From Bacillota bacterium (GTDB lineage Bacteria; Bacillota; DSM-12270; Thermacetogeniales; Thermacetogeniaceae): a DNA stretch of 64,000 nt. The notes below the pieces were generated by a model. It was not told where the DNA came from. It did not search any database and worked only from the letters and a program-made list of their open reading frames with translations. Below, piece by piece: positions 35,274-44,706 of the stretch. Position 1 is the stretch's first letter. Every line of letters starts with the position of its first letter. The position numbers and the translations under genes are program-made. The stretch is from contig JABLXW010000014.1 of NCBI GenBank assembly GCA_013177945.1, positions 1-64,000 on the forward strand, written 5' to 3'.

Positions 35274-35696
35274 TTAATCATTTATGCCATAAGTTTTTAG
35301 ATATGTGCGCACCGCCGTAAGGAAACTGCCCGCATCCTGCAGCATTTCCTGAGCGTCAGCTTCTTCCACCTCAGCCAATTCCTCATAATCTCCCCGTTGC
35401 CTATGTTCAAAACCCCGATGCAATATTTTACTAAGTTCCTTGGGAAACAGTCCTGTTTTTACAAAGTGGCGGTCAAAAAGGGCAATCGCACCGCTGTGCT
35501 TCGAAGCTCCGGCATCAATTGTGAGAAGAAGCGCAAGAACGGCATAGAACATCGAATAATAGGCCCGGTTAATAATGCTGCGCAGGCTTCCGGCATGTTC
35601 AGCAAGTTTCCGCGCATCATCAAGTGCTTCCTGGGCCTGTCGAAGCCGGTAAGCAATAAGTGCGATTTTCTTCTCGGCTTCCTTATGATCGCTCAT
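35274..35696 (-). CDS. HEPN-domain protein (pair 1)
   Basis: A 140-residue HEPN protein with helical segments RLRQAQEALDDARKLAEHAG and RSIINRAYYSMFYAVLALLL. The R-x4-6-H equivalent is unclear; NRAYYSMFY is the family signature of the DUF86/HEPN branch that pairs with minimal nucleotidyltransferases. The start codon overlaps the MNT stop (ATGA). By family knowledge the pair is a type VII-like toxin-antitoxin: HEPN RNase silenced by AMPylation or oligoadenylylation. Confidence 0.85.
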   Translation of the reverse strand: MSDHKEAEKKIALIAYRLRQAQEALDDARKLAEHAGSLRSIINRAYYSMFYAVLALLLTIDAGASKHSGAIALFDRHFVKTGLFPKELSKILHRGFEHRQRGDYEELAEVEEADAQEMLQDAGSFLTAVRTYLKTYGIND

Positions 35697-36016
35697 ACCG
35701 GAACACCCTCTTTCTGGATGGTTTTGTAAAGTGGGGAGGCTGAAAGGGGGCCTTTTTTTACGGCATAATGGGAAAAAAGGATCGGCGCGATTACAATATC
35801 ATTTTCAAAACCGACTTCCCAGAGCACTTCGCTGATAAAACGGCGCTGTTCGGAAGTTAAGAAATCGGTTTCGATGTAAATATCCAGGTCAGATTCCTTC
35901 GTGGCATTACCACGTGCACGCGATCCAAATACCCGTACTTCGAAAACAGGAATCTTTTCCATGAGCTTCTCCTTGATCTTGCGTGCGATCAATAAATCTT
36001 TTTTCCTCACATTCAC
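35693..36016 (-). CDS. Minimal nucleotidyltransferase (MNT) antitoxin (pair 1)
   Basis: A 107-residue nucleotidyltransferase with the signature VRVFGSRARGNATKESDLDI, giving the G-S-x(10)-D-x-D active site, and a third acidic residue in GFENDIVIAP. It starts at GTG 36016. It precedes and overlaps the HEPN gene. Confidence 0.9.
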   Translation of the reverse strand: MNVRKKDLLIARKIKEKLMEKIPVFEVRVFGSRARGNATKESDLDIYIETDFLTSEQRRFISEVLWEVGFENDIVIAPILFSHYAVKKGPLSASPLYKTIQKEGVPV

Positions 36017-36185
36017 CCACCCCTTATTTAAATTTTCTTGTTAATTTTCTGCAAGGAAAAACCCCCATGCCTTCTCCCAATCAACTTTTCCAGATTTTCT
36101 ACACCCCCATGATAGCATAGGACCAAGACAGGAACAAACGTTTACGGCGGGGCAATTAAAGTAGTTTTTTAACCATTCCGGATGT

Positions 36186-36191
36186 TATAAT
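36186..36191 (+). promoter_or_regulatory. Probable -10 of the antiporter operon
   Basis: A perfect TATAAT lies 38 bp before the khtT-like start. A convincing -35 is not seen at 17 bp; a T-rich segment (36165-36170) lies 15 bp upstream. Confidence 0.45.
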
Positions 36192-36229
36192 AGTCTGTAA
36201 CAACGCGCTTGTTAACAGGAGGTATGGAT

Positions 36230-36739
36230 GTGGCCCAGATTAAAGAAGCGGAACTACCGGGGCTGGGAAAAAAGTACATGGTCGAATTGGAAAGCGGCGA
36301 ACGGCTCGGTATCGTTATCTACGACGAAGGAAACCGGGAGCTGTTCTACTTCGCGCCAGAAGAAGGAGAGCCTGCGTGTTCCGTGGCTCTCACCGACCAG
36401 GAGGCACGGCAGGTTGGTTCGATTATCAGCGGAGCATTCTACCAGCCCAAACTGCTTGAAAAGCTCGAAACAGCAATTGCCGATTTGCACATCGAGTGGC
36501 TTAAGGTAGCACCCCAGGCGTCGGTTGTGGGCAAAACCATCGGGGAACTCGGCCTGCGCAAGAACCTCGGGGTAACAGTGATCGCCGTCATTGAAGAGGC
36601 AGACAGAAAAAAAAGGAAATGCGCAACCATTAATCCCGGGCCTGCTTTTACCTTCGCTCCCGGACAGGTCGTCGTCGTCGCCGGCCGGGGAGACGCCGTT
36701 GCTCAGTTCGAAAGGATGGTGACGGGCGAAGGAGGGTAG
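36230..36739 (+). CDS. KhtT-like antiporter regulatory subunit (TrkA_C)
   Basis: A 169-residue soluble protein. The C-terminal half (about 82-165) is a TrkA_C/RCK_C domain: APQASVVGKTIGELGLRKNL, GVTVIAVIEEADR and FTFAPGQVVVVAGRGDAVAQ. The N-terminal half is a beta-rich KhtT-like domain. It should gate the neighbouring antiporter, possibly by binding c-di-AMP as known for KhtT. GTG 36230 is chosen because AGGAGG lies 6 nt ahead; the ATG at 36224 is too close. Confidence 0.85.
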   Translation: MAQIKEAELPGLGKKYMVELESGERLGIVIYDEGNRELFYFAPEEGEPACSVALTDQEARQVGSIISGAFYQPKLLEKLETAIADLHIEWLKVAPQASVVGKTIGELGLRKNLGVTVIAVIEEADRKKRKCATINPGPAFTFAPGQVVVVAGRGDAVAQFERMVTGEGG

Positions 36740-36742
36740 GAC

Positions 36743-37960
36743 ATGGCGGATAGCATTGCCAATCTTACCGCATCATTTGTTATCATCAGCGCAGCTGTCC
36801 TGCTGGCGCGCAAGTTCCGCTTTTCCGCCTTGCCCCTGCTCATCCTCCTTGGCATTCTGTGCGGCCCCCACGCGCCCCACGGCTCCTGGTTCGACCTGCG
36901 CCTGGTCAAACCTACCGAATCCATGGCTTTACTGAGCCGGTTGGGCGTTCTTCTGCTCCTCTTTTATCTCGGATTGGAATTCTCGGCAAGCCGGGTCATC
37001 CGGGGGGGCATTACCCTTGCCAAGGGAGGCAGCATCTACGTCTCCCTGAACTTTTTGCGGGGCATTGCGCTCGGGTGGCTGTTTTTTTACTCCTGGCCGG
37101 AAACACTTGTCGTGGCCGGCATTACAACCATCTCCAGCAGCGCCATCGTTACCAAACTGCTGGTAGATCTGAAACGCACCGCCAACCCCGAAACGGAGCT
37201 GATTCTCGGCATCCTGGTATTCGAGGACGCATTCATCGCGGTTTACCTTTCCCTGCTTTCGGGATATCTTCTGGCAACGCAAACTTCGCTGCTGATCGGG
37301 CTTTCCGGCAGCCTGATTACGGTGGCCTTTATTTTGGGGCTGCTTTTTCTGGGCCGACGTATGGGTCCGCACCTGGACCGCTGGTTAAATATCCGGAGCG
37401 GCGAGCCTTTCATTGTGGTAACCTTCACGCTGCTCCTGGTTATGTCCTACTTAGCGGAAAAGATACACGTGGCTGAAGCCGTGGGCGCTTTGCTTATGGG
37501 CCTCGTCCTGGCCGAAACCTCCCACGCAAAACGCCTCATTCAAATGGTGATACCCATGCGCGATCTCTTTGGCTCCGTTTTCTTCTTCACCTTTGGCATG
37601 AGCATCGACTACCGGACCTTAGCGCCAGCCTTCTGGCTCGCCCTGATAGCCGTTCTGGCCACGGTGGCAGGCAACCTTGCGGCCGGCTGGGCAAGCGCCC
37701 GGGTGTGCGGGTACCGCGGGCAGGCGGCAGCAACCGTCGCCTGCACCATTATCGCTCGCGGCGAGTTTGCCGTCCTCGTTTCAAAGATCGCAGCGGACAG
37801 CGGTGTATCCTGGATTCTGCAGCCGTTTGCCGCTCTCTACATATTGATTCTTGCCCTGCTCAGCCCGGGGCTGGCCAAAAATTCGCGGTGGATCTACGAG
37901 ACACTGTTGAGGGCTTTGAAAAACAAAGCGCGTATGGGAGAACGTGCCGTCGCCAAATAA
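36743..37960 (+). CDS. KhtU/KefB-like K+/H+ antiporter
   Basis: A 405-residue CPA2-family antiporter with about twelve spans. Landmarks are LLLFYLGLEFSASRVIRGG, ISSSAIVTKLLVDLKRTANP, LVFEDAFIAVYLSLLSGY (Glu-Asp pair) and TIIARGEFAVLVSKIAADSG. It lies 3 bp after the regulatory subunit. Probable role: potassium efflux and pH homeostasis. Confidence 0.9.
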   Translation: MADSIANLTASFVIISAAVLLARKFRFSALPLLILLGILCGPHAPHGSWFDLRLVKPTESMALLSRLGVLLLLFYLGLEFSASRVIRGGITLAKGGSIYVSLNFLRGIALGWLFFYSWPETLVVAGITTISSSAIVTKLLVDLKRTANPETELILGILVFEDAFIAVYLSLLSGYLLATQTSLLIGLSGSLITVAFILGLLFLGRRMGPHLDRWLNIRSGEPFIVVTFTLLLVMSYLAEKIHVAEAVGALLMGLVLAETSHAKRLIQMVIPMRDLFGSVFFFTFGMSIDYRTLAPAFWLALIAVLATVAGNLAAGWASARVCGYRGQAAATVACTIIARGEFAVLVSKIAADSGVSWILQPFAALYILILALLSPGLAKNSRWIYETLLRALKNKARMGERAVAK

Positions 37961-38043
37961 AGTTTGACTCCCACGTCTACTGCATGATGTATATGACCTT
38001 TGGCTGCGAACCAGGCCGCCAGGACAATCAGGGGAGTGAGCAG

Positions 38044-38461
38044 TTATTCGGTTCCCGGCAGGGTAACGAAACCCATCTGAACAAAGTGGTGATCGAAAGC
38101 CAGGGCCGTCGTGAGCTGCATTTCCCTCATCACAACAAAGCTGGTACAGTCTGTAAAAGGAGAACTCCTTATCATCGCACCTTTTAAACATTTCCCACGC
38201 CTTCTGCCATAGCTCCCGGGTGATGGATACCGTCTTGACCACCTTGCTGGCGAGAATGACCTGGCCGAATTCCACCGCAGGCTTATGCCCGACCCGCACC
38301 CGGAGAAGGGTGAGGGTTTCATCCAAAACGTAATCGGTGGTATAAATCAGCCCAACTTTCCGGCTTATTTCTTCCCAGCATGCCCGTGCAGGGATGTGGT
38401 TGACATCCCCGCGGTGGTAGATGGCGCACCACCCCGATGTGTCGACAAACAGGGGCTTCAA
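38044..38461 (-). pseudogene. vapC: VapC PIN toxin, one frameshift
   Basis: The N-terminal frame gives MKPLFVDTSGWCAIYHRGDV, DYVLDETLTLLRVR (acidic ligands) and RELWQKAWEMFKRCDDKEFS. The reading then shifts: the C-terminus FTDCTSFVVMREMQLTTALA followed by FDHHFVQMGFVTLPG is in the other frame. One extra base in the A run at 38155-38158 explains this. Restored length is about 138 residues. The shifted product lacks the last catalytic Asp and would be inactive. It overlaps the antitoxin start. A real inactivation or an indel error are both possible. Confidence 0.82.
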
Positions 38462-38712
38462 CTCTTGCGGCCCACCTTTCCGTAAAGGTAAGAATCATGC
38501 CCGGTTGAAAGATCCCGGTCCCTCCCTTCAACCCGGCCGGCCAGGCCCCAAACCGGGTCGTCAGGCTTGGGAATCGCGGCCTCTGTTTCATCGAGGTAAC
38601 GCTGAAGGGCTTCCCGGATCTGTTCGGCCATTGATTTACCACTCTCTACCGCCCTGTCTCGGAGGCGCCGGTGCAATTCCTCCGGCAGATAAATCTGGGT
38701 GCGAATATTCAT
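38458..38712 (-). CDS. Ribbon-helix-helix antitoxin
   Basis: An 84-residue protein with an Arc/CopG-type RHH: NIRTQIYLPEELHRRLRDRA and SGKSMAEQIREALQRYLDE, followed by a toxin-binding tail ending DSYLYGKVGRKS. It overlaps the frameshifted vapC. Upstream, TGTATATTATACA-like sequence (38768-38780) is a near-perfect palindrome that may be its operator. Confidence 0.88.
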   Translation of the reverse strand: MNIRTQIYLPEELHRRLRDRAVESGKSMAEQIREALQRYLDETEAAIPKPDDPVWGLAGRVEGRDRDLSTGHDSYLYGKVGRKS

Positions 38713-38890
38713 AGTTATCCACCTCTGCTGTATATATTATTAATTCTGCTATACATTAATGTTATCCATGTATAATATACAGCACAATACCCGCACAGGC
38801 AACCGGGCCAAAGGTTGTTCTGCTCTGCAACCTGCCAGAAAGGGCAGACCAGGGTCAAGGAGCAGAAACAAATTCCAACAAGGCAGGGGC

Positions 38891-38934
38891 TCAAAAGAAA
38901 GCCTGCCGGGTCCAGCAGGGAAAACCCGGCAGGC
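38891..38934 (-). terminator. Intrinsic terminator after glnK
   Basis: On the minus strand GCCTGCCGGGT (38924-38934) pairs with ACCCGGCAGGC (38901-38911), an 11-bp stem, followed by TTTCTTTTGA. It ends the amtB-glnK transcript. Confidence 0.8.
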
Positions 38935-38970
38935 GGGCAGGGGAGGATAAGCCTAGAAATTTCCCTGGAA

Positions 38971-39309
38971 CTAAAGGGCAGATTCCCCGGCTTCTCTGGT
39001 TCGAATCCGGACTGCGTTCGCGACGGGGTAGATAAAGATTTTACCATCGCCAATCTCGCCTGTTTGGGCTGCCTCACAGATCAGTTGAACAACCTGCTCT
39101 ACCTCTTCATCTTTTAAAACAACTTCAACTTTCACCTTCGGCAGCAGATTAATGGGGGTTTCCACGCCCCGGTACACCTCTGTCCAGCCCCGCTGGGAGC
39201 CACACCCCATTACCTGGGAAACAGTCATACCGTGGTGGCCAAACCTGTCGAGGGTCTCCTTGACCTTGTCCAGTCTGTCGGGCCTGATGATGCACTCCAG
39301 CTTGGTCAC
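38971..39309 (-). CDS. glnK: PII signalling protein GlnK
   Basis: A 112-residue PII protein. It shows the N-terminal LECIIRPDRLDKVKETL, T-loop RGWTEVYRGVETPINLLPKV, and the C-terminal GEIGDGKIFIYPVANAVRIR. It lies directly after amtB and should bind AmtB to block ammonium uptake when nitrogen is plentiful. Residue 51, the uridylylated Tyr of enteric PII, is Thr here, so control must rest on ATP/ADP/2-oxoglutarate binding. GTG start with AGGAGGG upstream. Confidence 0.95.
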   Translation of the reverse strand: MTKLECIIRPDRLDKVKETLDRFGHHGMTVSQVMGCGSQRGWTEVYRGVETPINLLPKVKVEVVLKDEEVEQVVQLICEAAQTGEIGDGKIFIYPVANAVRIRTREAGESAL

Positions 39310-39330
39310 TTTTTCTTACCCTCCTTTGCC

Positions 39331-40647
39331 TTAGAAAATGTGGTCGTAGGCACGTTCTCCGTGCATGGGGAGATCGAGTCCTCTAATCTCCTCCTCGGCG
39401 GTTGCCCGGAGTTTTACGACGGCACCCACCACTTTCAGGAGCACGAAAGTGGCGACCGCAGCAAACAACCAACTCGCCATCACACCGACGAACTGCACCC
39501 AGAGCTGGCCCGGGTTCCCAAAGAAGAGGCCGTTGGCGCCAGCCGGGTTGATGGCCCTGGAAGCAAACAACCCGGTGGCAAGGGCGCCCCAGGTGCCGCC
39601 AATTCCGTGTACACCAAAGACATCCAAAGAATCATCGTAACCAAGTCTGACCTTCAAAACACTCACCGCAAGGTAGCAAACCACACCGGCCACAAGACCG
39701 ATCACCACTGCCGGTACTACGCCTACGTAACCCGAGGCCGGAGTAATGGCCACAAGGCCGGCCACACACCCGCTGGCAGCCCCCAGTACGGTGGGCTTCC
39801 CGTGATGAATCCACTCCGTAAATACCCAGGCCAGGGCCGCAGCGGCGGCCGAGGTATTGGTTACCACAAAGGCACTGGCGGCCAGCCCGTTTGCCGAAAG
39901 GGCGCTTCCGGCATTGAAGCCGAACCAGCCGAACCAGAGAAGGGCTGCCCCCAGCACCGTCATAGGAAGGTCGTGGGGAACCATCGGTTCACTCCTGTAG
40001 CCCAAGCGTCTGCCTAAAACAAGGGCCGTGATCAAACCCGAAACTCCAGAGCTGATATGAACAACAGTGCCCCCGGCAAAATCAAGGGCTCCTAGATTGC
40101 GAAGCCAGCCGCCGACTCCCCACACCCAGTGCGCCAGCGGGTCGTAGATAAAGGTGGTCCACAGCAGAGTGAAGACGAGAAAGGCTGGAAAACGCATCCT
40201 TTCTGCAAAAGATCCCGTGATTAAAGCTGCAGTAATAACGGCAAACATCAGCTGAAAAGCCATAAAGGCCAGGTGGGGGATCGTCGCGGCATAGTCAGGA
40301 TTAGGATCCAGGCCTACCCCCTTCAAGCCCAGCCAGGAAAGTTGTCCCAGCAAGTGCATTTTATCGGGGCCGAAAGCCAGGCTGTAGCCAAAAAGCACCC
40401 ACTGGACGGAAACCAGACAGATGATAATGAAGCTCTGCATGATGGTGCTCAAAACATTCTTACGCCGCACCATCCCGCCGTAAAAGAGCGCCAGGCCCGG
40501 TGTCATCAACATCACCAGGGCAGCAGAGAGCAGCACAAAAGTAGTATCACCTGTATCTACAGGGGATCCGTTAGCCCAGGCTAAACCGGAGGCCCCTAGC
40601 CAAAAGAGAAGCAAGAAAAATCCAGCCTGAATCAACCGTCTGAGCAT
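39331..40647 (-). CDS. amtB: Ammonium transporter AmtB
   Basis: A 438-residue Amt with a cleavable signal peptide (IQAGFFLLLFWLGASGLAWA) and eleven spans. Family motifs: LVMLMTPGLALFYGGMVRRK, DFAGGTVVHISSGVSGL with the first pore His, GLVAITPASGYVGVVPA and FGVHGIGGTWGALATGLFAS with the second pore His. ATG 40647 is preferred to the TTG at 40677 because GAGGGGG lies ahead and the signal peptide follows. First gene of amtB-glnK, 21 bp before glnK, with a long leader. Confidence 0.96.
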   Translation of the reverse strand: MLRRLIQAGFFLLLFWLGASGLAWANGSPVDTGDTTFVLLSAALVMLMTPGLALFYGGMVRRKNVLSTIMQSFIIICLVSVQWVLFGYSLAFGPDKMHLLGQLSWLGLKGVGLDPNPDYAATIPHLAFMAFQLMFAVITAALITGSFAERMRFPAFLVFTLLWTTFIYDPLAHWVWGVGGWLRNLGALDFAGGTVVHISSGVSGLITALVLGRRLGYRSEPMVPHDLPMTVLGAALLWFGWFGFNAGSALSANGLAASAFVVTNTSAAAAALAWVFTEWIHHGKPTVLGAASGCVAGLVAITPASGYVGVVPAVVIGLVAGVVCYLAVSVLKVRLGYDDSLDVFGVHGIGGTWGALATGLFASRAINPAGANGLFFGNPGQLWVQFVGVMASWLFAAVATFVLLKVVGAVVKLRATAEEEIRGLDLPMHGERAYDHIF

Positions 40648-40956
40648 AAAAACAACCCCCTCAAGTATTTTCAGCAACCCTGCAATTAATATTGAGGCAG
40701 AATTATTGAGGCAAGCCGTAATTCACCACCCCCTTCTCCCAAACAGGCCAGAAACGCAAAAGGCCCCTGCCTTCGGGAACTGCCTCGTTCCCAAAACAGG
40801 GGCCTCGCTGCCTTGCCGGTTCCGCAGCCCTGCGGACGCCCGGCCCGATCTTTTTGCGGCAGAGCCGGGAAACGGTGCGGGAACGCAAAATCCCCGCATT
40901 TTTGCGGGGACTTCCTCATCCCGGGTCCGGCGCCTGCGCCGCAACATCTTCGTTTG
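40648..40956 (-). ncRNA. Structured attenuator leader of amtB-glnK
   Basis: A roughly 300-nt leader on the minus strand. In order: hairpin P1, CGGC/GCCG around a hexaloop (40928-40941); a conserved segment GGGATGAGGAAGTCCCCG; P2, CCCCGCA/TGCGGGG (40892-40909); P3 CCGGC/GCCGG; P4 TCCGCA/TGCGGA; then an intrinsic terminator, AGGCCCCTG/CAGGGGCCT (40761-40805) with TTTTGCGTTT. Positions 40805-40930 are nearly identical to 43252-43377 before nifH (126 nt, two mismatches). It looks like a regulated transcription attenuator; ligand or binding protein unknown. Confidence 0.75.
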
Positions 40957-40961
40957 TCTTT

Positions 40962-41020
40962 ATTTTACATGAGTCTCTCAAAAATACAACCCCTTTGGGA
41001 AAAGTATTTTGTATACTTTT
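40962..41020 (-). promoter_or_regulatory. amtB promoter with upstream palindrome
   Basis: On the minus strand -35 TTGTAT (40984-40989) and -10 TAAAAT (40962-40967) are 16 bp apart. Twelve bp upstream of the -35 lies the palindrome AAGTAT-N5-ATACTT (41002-41018), whose arms extend to 8 bp (41000-41020). The same palindrome precedes nifH, the EAL gene and glnA. The position, centred near -56, fits an activator site. Confidence 0.7.
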
Positions 41021-41038
41021 TAATCATCATCCTAATGC

Positions 41039-41772
41039 TTAAAAAATGTCCCCCCGTAAAACCCTCTCGACGTTCTGCAGGAAGCGCTCGCGCCAGGGTC
41101 GCATCTTTCTCCATTGCGCCCGGGTCTCCCGAAGCAGTGCCTCAGCGGCCCCGAGCCCGCCAAAAGCCGCCAGCTCATCCGCGTAAACCCGGGCCCATTC
41201 TTCTATCATCTCCGGCGTCACCTCTAGGTGAAACTGAAGCGCCCAGGCGTAACCCCCCGCGTAAATGCCCCATAGACAAACGCCTGGTTGCTGCAGGTTT
41301 CGCCCCTGGCAAGCAAAAACGCTCCGTCTGGTAAACTAAAAGTATCTTCATGCCATTGGAAAACGTCGAACTCCGGAGGCATTCCGGCGAAAAGGGGAAC
41401 AACCCGGCCTGCCGGAGTCAGGCGGACCGGGTACCAGCCGATCTCCTTGACCGGATTCGGCCTTACATTTGCTCCCAGCGCCCGGGCGATCAGCTGACCA
41501 CCCAGGCAGATCCCCAGCGTCGGCAGCCGTAGTGATACCGCCTTCTTTATTAACTCCTGCACCTGAAAAAGATAGGGGAAGGTTTCTTCTTCATCGGCTC
41601 CCATCGGCCCGCCCAGAATTACAAAGGCATCATAATTCCCAAGGCTTTCCGGCAGGGCTGCACCGGCCTGGTCCATACATCTGACGTCAAGCACCCATCC
41701 TTTCCGGCAGAGCACATCCTCTAATAACCCTGGCCCCTCACAGGCCACGTGCTGCACCACCAATGCCCGCAA
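41039..41772 (-). pseudogene. Class I glutamine amidotransferase, one frameshift
   Basis: The first frame (from TTG 41772) codes RALVVQHVACEGPGLLEDVL, FVILGGPMGADEE, and the nucleophile region TLGICLGGQLIARALGA with the catalytic Cys, then ends early. The second frame continues GGYAWALQFHLEVTPEMIEE with the catalytic His-x-Glu. One missing base in the C6 run at 41253-41258 explains the break. The intact gene would be a stand-alone GATase1 of about 240 residues (GMP-synthase-like). The first-frame product lacks the catalytic His. Confidence 0.85.
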
Positions 41773-41949
41773 AAAAATCCCTCCCTTCTTCTGTCCATAT
41801 TACACGGTCTCGAAACCGCAAGGGCCTTAAGACCTTGCTTGCCAGCTGTTCTTCGCAGCAGCAGTGGGTCACCAGAACAAAAGGGATCCTCCACTCCCGG
41901 TTCAGTGCTTTCAGCTCCTGCTGCAGGTCTTCCCGCAGGCCCCTTCACA
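41738..41949 (-). pseudogene. ABC-ATPase C-terminal fragment (ModC-like)
   Basis: Directly after the nifI2 stop the minus strand reads LREDLQQELKALNREWRIPF, VLVTHCCCEEQLASKVL and ends at TGA 41740. This is the post-Walker-B part of an ABC ATPase, with the switch-His box VTH and E-x-x-L-A, closest in style to ModC. No Walker A, signature or Walker B precedes it, so it is the tail left after a deletion. It overlaps the start of the amidotransferase gene. Confidence 0.6.
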
Positions 41950-42310
41950 AAATTGCTGCCGTGCCCCGCTCCTGGGTGCGGATCCGTACCGCGTCCTCTA
42001 CCGGGCAGACGAAAACCCGTCCGTCGCCGATTTCACCCGTCCGGTTGACCTTGATGATGGCACCCACAACCAGGAGAACGTCCTCATCATCGACGACGAG
42101 AGAAATCAGCCGCTTTGGAACGTACTTCATGCTCCCCTGCTGGCTCAGCACTTCCGGCGAAACCTGGAACGATACCTCCCCTGCAAGACCCTTTTGCTTC
42201 CCCCGGCCCAGCACCCTCCAGGCGGTCAGGGCCGGAAAACCCAGTGCCGCCAGAACTTCTTTCGTCCTGGTCATCTTGTTAGACCGGATGATGGCAATGA
42301 TTTCCTTCAA
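41945..42310 (-). CDS. nifI2: Nitrogen-fixation PII protein NifI2
   Basis: A 121-residue PII-like protein: KEIIAIIRSNKMTRTKEVLA, RGKQKGLAGEVSFQVSPEVL with the elongated T-loop typical of NifI2, and GEIGDGRVFVCPVEDAVRIR. NifI1 and NifI2 together switch off nitrogenase by binding dinitrogenase in archaea and clostridia. No nifD or nifK follows, so the target is absent from this locus. Confidence 0.92.
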   Translation of the reverse strand: MKEIIAIIRSNKMTRTKEVLAALGFPALTAWRVLGRGKQKGLAGEVSFQVSPEVLSQQGSMKYVPKRLISLVVDDEDVLLVVGAIIKVNRTGEIGDGRVFVCPVEDAVRIRTQERGTAAIL

Positions 42311-42346
42311 CCTGGCTCCCTCCTTCCAAAACCGTTCAACCTTCTC

Positions 42347-42646
42347 TTACAACCCCTTGCTTCCAGTCCTCACCGTGTAGGCCTCCTCCACCGGGCTGAT
42401 GAAAATCTTCCCGTCTCCGAAGTGGCCGGTGTAGGCAGCCCGGCTGATAATCTCCACAATTTCCTCTACATTTTCGTCTTCGGCGACCAGCATCAACATT
42501 GTCTTAATGTCGCGAGCCTGGATCCCCTTCTGCTTGCCCCGGCCGATAACGTCCATTTTCGTCAGGGCAACGTACCCTGCTCCGGCGAGGGCGTCTGCCA
42601 CATCTTCGGCCTTTTCAGGTCGCACGATCGCACGAATCATTTTCAT
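42347..42646 (-). CDS. nifI1: Nitrogen-fixation PII protein NifI1
   Basis: A 99-residue PII-like protein: KMIRAIVRPEKAEDVADALA, GRGKQKGIQARDIKTMLML with the short T-loop of NifI1, and GHFGDGKIFISPVEEAYTVR. It lies between the truncated nifH and nifI2, the canonical order. ATG 42646 has AGGAGG ahead. Confidence 0.92.
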   Translation of the reverse strand: MKMIRAIVRPEKAEDVADALAGAGYVALTKMDVIGRGKQKGIQARDIKTMLMLVAEDENVEEIVEIISRAAYTGHFGDGKIFISPVEEAYTVRTGSKGL

Positions 42647-42659
42647 CAGGTTCAACCTC

Positions 42660-43399
<740 letters not shown>

Positions 43400-43405
43400 T
43401 AAAAC

Positions 43406-43463
43406 TTTATAACACGTCCGATGAGAAGATGCAATCCCTTTTGCGTAAGTATTATGTATACTT
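43406..43463 (-). promoter_or_regulatory. nifH promoter with upstream palindrome
   Basis: On the minus strand -35 TTGCAT (43429-43434) and -10 TATAAA (43406-43411) are 17 bp apart. The palindrome AAGTAT-N5-ATACTT (43447-43463) lies exactly 12 bp upstream of the -35, as at amtB and glnA. No sigma-54 promoter is visible, which is notable for nif. Confidence 0.72.
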
Positions 43464-43503
43464 TTTTGGCTGCATCATCCACTCCACCCCGCCTGCTTTG
43501 TGG

Positions 43504-44706
43504 TCACGGGACTCTTTCTTCTGCTCCGGCGAACCCCTCGGAATCAGCCTCCAGGTCAATAAACAGAAAGCGGTCGGCGCCCAGAGGATAAACGAACGTG
43601 CGAACGGGCCGGCACGATTCCAGATCCAGATACGCGGCTGAGAGGACCCCTTGCCTTTTCCGGGCGGCTTCGACCACGTACGGGAAAAAATATGGCCTCC
43701 AGCACCAGTTGCGCCCGACGTACCCGTACTGCGGAAGCCAGTTACCCGTGCCGTTTTTGACGTAGTTGGGCGTTTTCTGATACCCGTAACTGTCACAAAC
43801 ATAAACCCTGATCCACGATGGGGGCGCAGCGCGAAGCAACTGACTGAGGCATTCGTCCAGACGGTCGGCAGCGCCCGACACATCGTTCAACAGCGCGTTC
43901 ATCTGCGCGGCGATCTCCAGCTCGCCAGTCCAGCGTTTAACCTTTCCGCTCACGTAACGATCCAATTCTCGGGCGATCAAATCCGCCAGACTATCCTCGG
44001 GCAGCAGTTCCGGTTGTGGCGGAGCCAAGAAATAACCCTGAAAATACCGGACGCCGGCATCAAGCCCTGCCAGGAACTGCTCTTCGGTCTCTACGCCCTC
44101 CAGCACCAGGTTTAAGCCTGTTTCGTGGGCAAAAAGGCCAAGAACTTTCAGCAGGGAGCAGAAGAGCGCTTTGTTACTGGTATCTCCTGGTAACGCGGTG
44201 CTGATCTTTAAAAAGTCCGGCTTGAGGACAAAAATCCTTTCAAGGTTGTTAAATTCAAGCCCGAAGTCGTCGAGCGCAACTTTGCAACCGGCTTCGCGGT
44301 ATCTGCCAGCGAGTTCGGCCAGATCCTTTGGGGCCACGGAAGCTCCCGCCTCGCTTATTTCAATCACGATCCGGTCACCTGATATACCATACGTTTGCAG
44401 GTAGTCGACGGTCGGCAGGCGTTCGGCGCGGCCAAGAAACGGGTAAACCCACTGCGGCTGGATATTCAGAAATACTTTGGCTCCGATACCCGCAGCAGCT
44501 ACCTGCTCCAGGGCTTTCTGCCGTATCAGGCGGTCGGCCTTAACCTTGGCGCGCTCGGGAACTGCCGGATCGTGGAAAAAGGGCCCGAGGCTGTAAACAC
44601 CACCTGGTGTCTGTACCCGGCCCAGCACTTCGTAACCGGCTATTTTTCCCGCATCCACCGCTATTATCGGTTGAAAGAAAGGGACTATCGCATCGTCCTC
44701 CGGCAA
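43504..44706 (-). CDS. EAL-domain c-di-GMP phosphodiesterase (YkuI-like)
   Basis: A 400-residue protein. The EAL domain (about 5-240) has GYEVLGR (EVL in place of EAL), FLNIQPQW, IVIEISEAG, VALDDFGLEFNNLERI, DFLKIS, LVLEGVETEEQF and YFQGYFLAPPQ, so the metal-binding and catalytic residues are kept. The C-terminal 160 residues resemble the YkuI_C PAS-like sensor domain, including QYGYVGRNWCWRPYFFPYV. It should degrade c-di-GMP. TTG 44706 follows GGGGGAGGGGG. Its promoter and leader resemble those of amtB and nifH, linking it to nitrogen control. Confidence 0.9.
   Translation of the reverse strand: MPEDDAIVPFFQPIIAVDAGKIAGYEVLGRVQTPGGVYSLGPFFHDPAVPERAKVKADRLIRQKALEQVAAAGIGAKVFLNIQPQWVYPFLGRAERLPTVDYLQTYGISGDRIVIEISEAGASVAPKDLAELAGRYREAGCKVALDDFGLEFNNLERIFVLKPDFLKISTALPGDTSNKALFCSLLKVLGLFAHETGLNLVLEGVETEEQFLAGLDAGVRYFQGYFLAPPQPELLPEDSLADLIARELDRYVSGKVKRWTGELEIAAQMNALLNDVSGAADRLDECLSQLLRAAPPSWIRVYVCDSYGYQKTPNYVKNGTGNWLPQYGYVGRNWCWRPYFFPYVVEAARKRQGVLSAAYLDLESCRPVRTFVYPLGADRFLFIDLEADSEGFAGAEERVP

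Noticed and set aside
43400-43470. Sigma-54 promoter and NifA site before nifH
   Set aside because: No TGGCAC-N5-TTGCT pair is present; a good sigma-70-type promoter is.
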